Source: Dictyocoela muelleri
Lineage: Eukaryota; Microsporidia
Direction of reading: 5' to 3'
NCBI GenBank assembly: GCA_016256075.1
Contig: SDVU01000433.1
Span: 1-13,454 of the forward strand
Length of the DNA: 13,454 bases
The translations under genes and the position numbers were made by a program. Below, in pieces: positions 7,110-13,454 of this stretch (positions are counted from its first letter, which is position 1; each line of letters opens with the position of its first letter). Under the pieces are notes generated by a model. The model was not told the origin of the DNA. It made no database searches and worked only from the letters and a program-made list of their open reading frames with translations.

Positions 7110-8285
7110 TTTGATGGTATCCGCAATAATAAGCGAAAGTAGAGATGTACTAATCGTAAATGATGTGGTTTTTATATAATAACATAGATGACACGATGGC
7201 AATGATTGGAAATAAACATTTACATCCGGAATAAACTTCAAAATAAGAGCCGATTTATCAAGAAAAAAAAATAAAATGAAGTTTTTAGAATATAAAAAAA
7301 CATTTAATGATATTTTTATTGAGGCAATTACGGATATAAACGAAGAATCACTGGTAAATCTTCCTTGCCTAGTTATGAGGATTTACGAGATCATTAAATA
7401 AAAAAAAATAGAAAAATACCCGATAAAGAATAAATATGAAGATATTTTTGATTTTTTAAATAAATCTTGACGGCGAGAAATTTTTACTTTATGGAGATGA
7501 TTTTGATAGCGAGAACTAAATTTTAATTCAAGCCCAATTAAATGATTTAGATAAACTTAAAATACTATTACATCCTTAATGGATAGAATATTCAGAGTTT
7601 AACCAAATGAGTTCAGTCAATTATATACAATTCATGGTATAATATTTGGCACAATAATTCCCTTAGTTTATTGTTTAATTAAACATAAAAATGAAGATTT
7701 TTTTGGAAACTATTTAAAATATTATATAAACAAATAAATATCATGCCTAGTCTATAGCGACTGATTTTGAATTTGGTGCCATAAACTCATTGAAAAGAAT
7801 ACCCTCTTCATAAAAATTAAGAGGTTTTCATTTACTATGCACAATAAATTTAGCGACATGTTCAAAAATCGGGAAAACGTCAAATTATAAAAATAATGTC
7901 ATGTTTAATAATTTTTATATCTTTAATATCTCACGCATATGTTCTCAACGATAAAATTATATTTGTCTATTTTAAATAAAAACACAATATAAAGATCTTT
8001 TATATTTAAATGAATATAATACCTTTATCAAATATTATGTAAAAACATATATAAGAAATGAAAATAATTTAATAATTCCTTTATTTAAAAATGATATTTG
8101 GGTGTGTTTTTGATAGAGTTTTATCAAAGTCATCAATTACAACAAATAGTCTTGAAGCCTGGCATATAAATATGATAAAAAGGCCATAATTAAGTCTCCA
8201 AATTTAGCCAATTTTGTTATAATGATTCAAAAAGAACAAAAAATAATGATTATGCGATATTTACAGTTAAAAAAATGGAAAATAT
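7110..8285 (+). pseudogene. MULE transposase pseudogene with N-terminal FLYWCH remnant
   Basis: In order: FLYWCH-type zinc-finger remains (RNNKRK and RC words at about 7122-7145, NKHLHPE at about 7215-7235); an N-terminal helical part (open at 7276-7398); MDRIF...PNEFSQLYTIHG with the first catalytic Asp codon at 7582-7584; PLVYCLIKHKNEDFFGNYLKYY; TDFEFGAINSLK with the second Asp at 7763-7765 and the family's FH at 7826-7831; and NSLEAWH with the catalytic Glu at 8154-8156, followed by a KSPNLANFV-like tail. Several stops and frame changes interrupt it, for example TAA after IFRV and after NYLKYYINK. All three DDE residues are still readable, so decay is moderate. Confidence 0.82.
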
Positions 8286-8410
8286 ACAAAAAAGGAAAAT
8301 AAAAGATAGATGGAACTTGAAAATATAGTAATTTATTATTATCGATTTTTTTTCTAATATATTGAAATTATTAACAAAAAAATTTAGTTGAAATTTGATT
8401 GGACAATAAT

Positions 8411-8445
8411 TTTATTTTATTTTATTTTTATTTTATTTTTTTAAT
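8411..8445. repeat. TTTTA microsatellite
   Basis: A run of imperfect TTTTA units lies inside the right, noncoding part of the MULE. Low-complexity DNA with no inferred role. Confidence 0.6.
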
Positions 8446-8549
8446 ATTTGAATTTTAAATAAAATAAAAATTTTTGGCGAAAAATAGGATTTTTTCGCCC
8501 CCAAAAAATCCGATTTTTCGCCTTGGCAAAACTCGGGTTGCCATGAAAT

Positions 8550-8611
8550 ACCAGTACCTAAATTTATTTTTGTAAGAATGCATTGACATGTTACTTTAAT
8601 AAAAACAATCG
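8550..8611 (+). repeat. Right copy of the ~62-bp direct repeat flanking the MULE
   Basis: This copy contains the identical 21-base block from TTGTAAGAA through GACATG seen at the left side. It begins about 28 bases after the last TTTTTCGCC box of the MULE. Confidence 0.75.
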
Positions 8612-9351
8612 TGACCAGAATTTATGATATATACATTTCAAAAGGTGACTATTACATTTAGTTAAGTAAGGTATTAACAAGTTATTTATTCCTTTATAGC
8701 GATATAAGAAATTCATTTAATGTGTGACGAGCTAATTAGAAAGATAGATCATAAAATGAAAGCTATAAAATATTTATTTTAGAGCAGCATGGCATAAATA
8801 AAAAAATGTAAAAATTGGTATATTAAGTACGTTTTATAAAAATACACAATAATAACAAAACATCTGAATATTTAGTTTGGAAAAAAAAACTTTATAAGAT
8901 TACAATTATTGATATTTTCAGCATGCATATATTTACTTTATAAAAAGGTAAATTTTTCTACAAAATTTAATATTGACCATGAATTAATCTTATCTAGGAA
9001 ATATTAAAATAATATCAAGTAAAAAATCATAATGCCAATAACTAAGAAAAATTAGATTTTAAGTTTCAAATTTTTTTAAATAACTAAAATAAAAATGATT
9101 TTGTGATTTAAATATTTTTAATTTGTCTAAAAGAATCTAAAATCTGTGAAAATTCTTATTCCGTAACGTTTTTTTATTCCAGTATTTGTCTTTGAAAATA
9201 TTATTAAGCCCATAAAAATTATCAATGTTACATAAAAATTCCGAGTAAAAGAAATAAATCTATAAAAATTGAAAAGGGTAATTTAAAAACATTTCTAATG
9301 AGGTCTAGACGTGATTCAAATCAACCTAAAAAAATATAAAAAACTTCAAAT
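8612..9351. other. 740-base AT-rich stretch, no gene recognised
   Basis: Both strands were read for coding remnants. Short open pieces occur, for example from about 8722 on the plus strand (MCDELIRKIDHKMKAIKYLF), but none matches a family known to me and all close quickly. It lies between the MULE flank and 255-bp repeat copy B, so decayed transposon sequence is plausible but not shown. Confidence 0.4.
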
Positions 9352-9604
9352 GCAGTAGAGGCTCTCCTAGGTGTGGGATGAGTTCGATAACGCATCTCGG
9401 CACAATAAGTAGTGAAAAAATCATGAAAAAGTTTTAATTACCTGTATCCTGTAGAGTCATTGATAAAAACAAAATCACGTATACAGTTGAGCTTCTAGGC
9501 AGCTTAAAAATGACCTATTATTGGAACACCAAGAACAAAAGTCTAAATACCACGGTTGGTGACAATACATCGGGTTGACAATTAAGAGTATCAGCAGTAT
9601 GTAA
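9352..9604 (+). repeat. Unidentified ~255-bp dispersed repeat, copy B
   Basis: Direct-orientation partner of 6153-6408, roughly 70% identical by eye with a few small gaps. It starts near TGCAGTAGAGGCTCTCCTAG and ends near CAGTATGTAA. The A-box and B-box-like words of copy A are degraded here. It lies downstream of the Mad1 gene. No target duplication is evident around either copy. Confidence 0.7.
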
Positions 9605-9774
9605 AATAATATATTTTGAAATTAAAATAATCACTTTGTCAAAGATGAAGTTTACAATTTACAAAATGTTTTCGAGAGTCGTCAGAAAATCAATTTTAGA
9701 CAAAAAACTTTAGCAAATAAAGGTTTAGAAACAATAATATCAAGAACAAAATAATTTAATTCAACATAACTCAA

Positions 9775-10377
9775 TCAATTGAAAGTCTTTTGATTATAAA
9801 GCTCCATAGTAACACTAGCCAAAAAAGCGGGAATACTCCCATTCTTCACCATATAAGCATCAATTTCCTTCATCCACTGAGAAGCAAACTCATTATTAAT
9901 AAGTTCCATTTGATCACCATTCTTCTGAAAAATAAAAACATCATCCCGATCGAAAGCGTAAGCAGATAAAAGAACTACCTGATTATCAATAAATTCTATT
10001 TTATAGCCCAGAAGACCCAAAACATGATTACGAATTTCTTTTATCGCAGAACGAAAAGTTTCGTTTACCTTTTTAGTATCTGATAACTCAGACTCAAGAT
10101 CGCTTATTTTTTGCTTAAGGGAATCTACATTTTCATGATTAACAATTCCGAGATTAATAATTTTGTTATCAAAATTTTCTTTATTACCATCTTCATTAAT
10201 GTTTCGAAACTTAAGTTTTTGAATTTCACCTTCTAAAGATTCAATCTTTCCTTTCAAATAAATATTCTCAATCTCCATTTTTCTTAATCCACTTTGCGCT
10301 TCAAGATCAATTATTCTTTTTTTTAACTCGGCGTTTTCTTTCATGAGGTCATTCATTTTTTGATAAACAGATTCCAT
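9775..10377 (-). CDS. MAD1: Minimal Mad1 spindle-checkpoint protein
   Basis: A 200-residue protein. Mad1 scaffolds Mad2 at unattached kinetochores and nuclear pores to delay anaphase. Residues about 1-60 and 84-118 are heptad-rich coiled coil. Residues about 118-200 match the Mad1 C-terminal RWD-like domain: LLGYKIEFIDNQ, a YAFDRDDVFIF strand, QMELINNEFASQW, and SIPAFLASVTMELYNQ, equivalent to the metazoan SIPAFLSSLTLELF. KIINLGIVN (residues 72-80) resembles the Mad2-interacting motif (Lys-hydrophobic-hydrophobic...) and lies just before the C-terminal coiled coil, as in larger Mad1. No Arg-Leu-Lys Bub1-binding motif is obvious. Human and yeast Mad1 exceed 700 residues, so most of the coiled coil has gone. 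Start supported by CCACCCC directly before ATG. Transcribed away from the helicase gene. Confidence 0.85.
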   Translation of the reverse strand: MESVYQKMNDLMKENAELKKRIIDLEAQSGLRKMEIENIYLKGKIESLEGEIQKLKFRNINEDGNKENFDNKIINLGIVNHENVDSLKQKISDLESELSDTKKVNETFRSAIKEIRNHVLGLLGYKIEFIDNQVVLLSAYAFDRDDVFIFQKNGDQMELINNEFASQWMKEIDAYMVKNGSIPAFLASVTMELYNQKTFN

Positions 10378-10387
10378 GGGGTGGTAG
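10378..10387 (-). promoter_or_regulatory. CCC-type start signal of MAD1
   Basis: The minus strand reads CTACCACCCC immediately before the ATG. This C-rich block is conspicuous in an AT-rich spacer and matches the microsporidian CCC-like start signal. Confidence 0.7.
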
Positions 10388-10675
10388 TTTTAAAATAAAA
10401 AAATTAGGTGAGGCAGAAACGATTTAAAAAAAATAAGAATTTGTTTTAAAATAAAAATTAGAATTAATCTTTTCAAAAAAAATCTTTTCAAATAAAAATT
10501 AATTCTTTAAAAAAATAAAAATTTAAAAATTAAATCTTTTAAAAAAACTTAAAAATTGAAAATTAAATTCTTTTAAAAATAAAAATTTAAAAAATGAACT
10601 TGAAGATTAAATTTTGAAAAATAAAATTTTTATAAAAATTCACGCATCCATAAATAAAAATAATTCGCATAACAA
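10388..10675. promoter_or_regulatory. Shared divergent promoter region of MAD1 and the helicase gene
   Basis: The two genes start 301 bases apart on opposite strands, so this AT-rich spacer must hold both promoters. At about 10501-10592 it contains three imperfect tandem units of ~30 bases of the form AATTAAATCTTTTAAAAAATAAAAATTTAAA. Similar CTTTTCAAA words occur at 10468-10495. No TATA box can be singled out in such AT-rich sequence. Confidence 0.5.
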
Positions 10676-10678
10676 CCC
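10676..10678 (+). promoter_or_regulatory. CCC start signal of the helicase gene
   Basis: CCC directly abuts the ATG at 10679 (AACAACCCATG). It supports this start, which lies immediately before the HARP-like domain. Confidence 0.7.
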
Positions 10679-12278
10679 ATGAGAAGTAAAAAAATTCGTT
10701 TTCACATCGGATCAGATGGGTTTATTTGGATTTATCCAACAAATAAAATAATTGCAACTGCCTTGATTGATGTGAAAAATGCGGAATATGACGATAAAAG
10801 GAAATTATGGAGGGTTCCTCCCGAAGATTATCAAGTTGCCTATGATAAACTAAGAATGAAGATTAAAGAGTCTGTTAATGGTAACTTGAATGCGCTAAAT
10901 GGAATTGAAATGATTGATCGAATACCCATAGGTGTCCTAAAATTGGCAAGAAAACGATTAAGCGAAGCTGAATTTTCTCCTTGCGGAAAAATATACAACT
11001 ACTTGTTGCCATTTCAGATGGATGGTGTGATTTTTGGGCTTAAAAAGGGAGGTCGGGTTATGATTGCCGATGATATGGGTTTAGGGAAGACAATACAAGC
11101 ACTGGCTATTGCTGAATACTACAAAATAGAATGGCCAGCACTTGTTATTGCACCGGCGAGTCTCCTTGATTGAAAACTGGGCTGAATCAATAAAGAAATT
11201 TTTAGGCGTAGACTCCAACATCATTAAAAAACGGAGTGATGTGGGGTGTGGATCGATTGACATTGTAAGTTACGAGATGGCCACAAAGTGTCACAAAGAG
11301 ATTCGTGACCAGAATTATTTTGTTTTCATTATTGATGAGTGTCATTATCTGAAGAATATGAATTCGAAGAGATGCTCGACTTTAGTTCCCATTATTAGAA
11401 AATCAAATCGAATTATTCTTCTCTCGGGTACTCCAGCCTTGAGCAGACCTCTTGAGCTATACCCCATTTTCCAAATTTTTGATGAAAAACTTTTTTCGAG
11501 CTTTTTCGAATATGGCAAGAGATACTGCAACGGAAGAAAAATAAAGCAGTGGTATGACTACAAAGGTGCTTCAAATACCGAAGAGTTAAATTTTATTTTA
11601 ACGAAGATGTTTATGATTCGCCGAACCAAAAATGATGTCTTGAAAGACCTTCCAAGGAAATTTAGACGTCATATAATTTTATCACCCAGTGAAAAACAAG
11701 AAATTGATATTAAAGACCTTTCAGACATTTCACGCTTATATAAAGAGGCGGCAGAAAAGAAAATCGACTCAGTTCTTGAATATCTTGAAAGTATAATTGA
11801 AAAAAATATAAAATTTCTAGTTTTTGCACATCACACACAAATGCTTAACGCAATCGAATCATTCGTTATCGATAGAAATATAAAATATATAAAAATCGAC
11901 GGATCAGTACCTGTCAATACACGGCACAAATTAGTCACCGACTTCCAAGAAGATGAAGAAATAAGAATAGCCATTTTGAGTCTGACAGCCGCATCAACTG
12001 GACTAACATTAACAGAAGGAAAAATCGTAATTTTCGCAGAACTTTACTGGAACCCCGGAACACTCCTCCAAGCAGAAGATAGAATTCATAGAATTGGACA
12101 AGTCGACTGTGTAGATATTCATTATTTGACAGCTAAAAATACTTTTGATGAATATGTCTGGCCAAAGATGGTTTCTAAATTAAACGTTCTCGAAAAACTA
12201 GGCATTGGCCGACAAGAATTAAAAAATGTCGAATCTATGAGCATTTCTCAGGAATTGATAGAAAAGTTTACGAAGTGA
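10679..12278 (+). CDS. SMARCAL1: SMARCAL1-type SNF2 annealing helicase, with one frame change
   Basis: SMARCAL1/HARP rewinds RPA-coated DNA and remodels stalled forks. The first frame (10679-11173, 164 aa) has a HARP-like domain (about residues 4-65, FHIGSDGFIWIYP ... LWRVPPEDY), then YLLPFQMDGV and Walker A ADDMGLGKTIQ (130-140). The second frame (open to 12278) carries DECH (11334-11345), LLSGTPALSRP, FAHHTQMLNAIESF, the DGSV region, and motifs V-VI LTAASTGLTLTEGK ... LLQAEDRIHRIGQ, plus a SMARCAL1-like tail (IHYLTAKNTFDEYVWP). The frames change by +1 near 11160-11170, inside motif Ia (APASLL / LIENWAE). Both sides are intact, so a sequencing error, a young mutation or programmed +1 shifting are all possible. 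Total is about 532 residues. The N-terminal RPA-binding region of animal SMARCAL1 is absent. Confidence 0.88.
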
Positions 12279-12288
12279 TGAAAATTCA

Positions 12289-12557
12289 CGATATTCAAAA
12301 CTAAGATATTCGTAATTAAGAAATTCATAACTAAGAAATTCATAATTAAGAAACTGATAATTGAGAAATTGATAATTAAGAAATTGATAACTAAGAAATA
12401 CATAATTAAGAAACTGATAATTAAGAAATTGATAATTAAAAAACTGATAATTGAGATATTCATAATTAAGATTACTAAAATAAAGATATTCATAATTAAG
12501 ATATTCATAACTAAAAAACTGATGATTAAGAAGATATTCATATCTATGATAATTAAA
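12289..12557. repeat. 15-bp minisatellite just after the helicase gene
   Basis: About 17 tandem units of 15 bases, consensus AAGAAATTSATAATT with variants AAGATATTCATAACT and AAAAAACTGATAATT, begin within ~25 bases of the TGA stop and run to about 12557. One irregular unit (AAGATTACTAAAATA) lies near 12465-12479. Because 15 is divisible by three, the array stays open in several frames. The resulting Lys/Ile-rich or Asn/Ile-rich pseudo-peptides are not genes. It probably forms or follows the 3' untranslated region. Confidence 0.85.
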
Positions 12558-13454
12558 TTATAAAAGCCTATAATTAATTTGATTATAAAGAAGACTAATT
12601 TATATTAATTATTATTTGGTGTTCTGTTTCAATTAAACAATAAAATAACCTCGATATATTTATTTTTACGTTTTTTTATTTAATTTGATTAGAAAATACT
12701 ATTTTTTTGAAACTATTGAGTCTATTATAGGTATTTTCATAATTTTAGTTTTTAAATAAGAACGGATATGTTATAGTAATATTTTTATAAAACCATGTAC
12801 TTTAATAATTATTTAGATCTTTTCCCAATTTTAAAATGACATAATTTTATTTTTTAGATAAGAATATCAGGGTAAAAAGATATTATGGAAAATAATATAT
12901 TAAAATTTAAAATCTTATTGAGATTAAATAAAATAGGAGGTGTAAATCTAGATAAGGTTTAATCACTTCAAGATTTAATAATATAATGTGATTCAATATT
13001 TTAATTATTTCAATAAAAGTATGATAATAAAACAGCCAGAGTTTTTGAATCTCATTAACATTTTATTGCTGAATTGTGTCAATTAAATCACAAAAGGATA
13101 TATATTTTTTGACAGTTTGTTAAATAAGAGTATTGTTTATAAATTCCATGGAATTTACATTTATTGTCAAAAACCATTATTATCAAATAGATATTATTAT
13201 TATAGACTAATTCTGGTTATTATTATTTACTACTTTGGGTATTATTATTGATTAGTTTTTTATTATTGACTATTTTGTGGCAGGATGCCTCTGTCGTTAA
13301 CACTATTGAATGAAAATTTAGGTATATAGGTACGAATTCCGCTGATTCTCTTAATTAAATAATTTGAGGCGACATTAAGCGGTCAAAAACTATAGAAATA
13401 TAGTAGTAATATACAGTTGTTCCAGTGTGGTATAGCTGATTAAGACTTGGTCTA
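12558..13454. other. AT-rich right end of the window, no gene recognised
   Basis: No coding remnant was recognised on either strand. It contains a perfect 18-base palindrome (13140-13157) flanked by a TTTTTGACA / TGTCAAAAA inverted pair, and a TTATTA-rich stretch at about 13176-13270. From about 13370 base composition is less AT-biased, and the last ~35 bases loosely resemble the 5' half of a tRNA, cut off by the window edge. None of this supports a gene call. Confidence 0.45.
13140..13157. repeat. Perfect 18-base palindrome
   Basis: TAAATTCCATGGAATTTA is its own reverse complement. TTTTTGACA (13106-13114) and TGTCAAAAA (13165-13173) form a further inverted pair around it, but they are not centred on the same point. 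A hairpin or a trace of a small foldback element are both possible. Confidence 0.5.

Larger units (their letters stand above)
7008..8522 (+). mobile_element. Decayed Mutator-like element (MULE)
   Basis: The element has a plus-strand FLYWCH-plus-MULE transposase remnant between ends rich in GGCGAAAAAT / ATTTTTCGCC boxes. The inverted pair is clearest between 7008-7029 (GCCGAAAATCCGATTTTTCGCC) and 8476-8499, with ATTTTTA continuing inward on both sides. A further ATCCGATTTTTCGCC copy lies at 8508-8522, so the right end is compound. The boxes are themselves nearly palindromic, so the exact termini are uncertain. MULEs are cut-and-paste DNA transposons that usually leave 8-11-base duplications; none was identified here. 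Confidence 0.75.

Noticed and set aside
6153-9604. The two 255-bp direct repeats as LTRs of one retroelement
   Set aside because: They begin with TG but do not end in CA, no primer-binding or reverse-transcriptase remains lie inside, and the interior is occupied by a MITE and a MULE.
11142-11180. A short intron explaining the frame change in the helicase
   Set aside because: The two frames overlap and homology is continuous, needing only about one (or four) extra bases to be skipped. There is no room for an intron with splice signals.
12248-12563. Lys/Ile- and Asn/Ile-rich open frames on both strands
   Set aside because: They are translations of the 15-bp minisatellite. They have no start signal and no family resemblance.
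13415-13454. tRNA-like 5' half at the window edge (GTGGTATAGCTGATTAAGAC)
   Set aside because: The D-arm and acceptor pairing cannot be completed within the window and the A-box match is imperfect, so a tRNA gene cannot be supported.
1-13454. CRISPR array, operons, riboswitches or Shine-Dalgarno sites
   Set aside because: The gene content is eukaryotic. The tandem repeats present are minisatellites without spacers, and no bacterial-type signals were seen.

Overview
This very AT-rich eukaryotic window most likely comes from a microsporidian with an expanded, transposon-filled genome. The four recognisable host genes have no visible introns. All four carry a CCC triplet within five bases of the start codon, which is the known microsporidian start-site signal. 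The proteins are short for their families, for example a 200-residue Mad1. The genus cannot be told from what is here.

Layout: 145-1085 holds a decayed Merlin (ISXO2-like) DNA transposon on the minus strand, ending at a GC-rich palindrome. 1249-2886 is a fossil integrase-bearing element with ~155-bp terminal inverted repeats. 3103-3696 (-) is a Rab6/Ypt6-type GTPase. 4275-4563 is a long foldback repeat. 4779-6056 (-) is a probable Rrn7/TAF1B-like RNA polymerase I factor with a coding minisatellite. 6153-9608 is a repeat nest: two direct copies of a ~255-bp repeat enclose a 155-bp MITE-like element, and a decayed MULE transposon bracketed by ~62-bp direct repeats. 9775-10377 (-) is a minimal Mad1 and 10679-12278 (+) is a SMARCAL1-type annealing helicase with one frame change; these two are divergently arranged around a 301-bp repeat-rich spacer. 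A 15-bp minisatellite starts within ~25 bases of the helicase stop. 12556-13454 shows no gene.

The host genes do not form an obvious pathway cluster. They are housekeeping functions: Golgi traffic, rRNA transcription, the spindle checkpoint and replication-fork repair. All recognisable mobile DNA lies between genes. No clearly new defence or catalytic system is visible. The most unusual points are the very short Mad1 with a candidate Mad2-binding motif, the single frame change in an otherwise well-kept helicase, the integrase-only element with mirrored iterated boxes in its inverted repeats, and the unidentified 255-bp repeat family with Pol III-like boxes.
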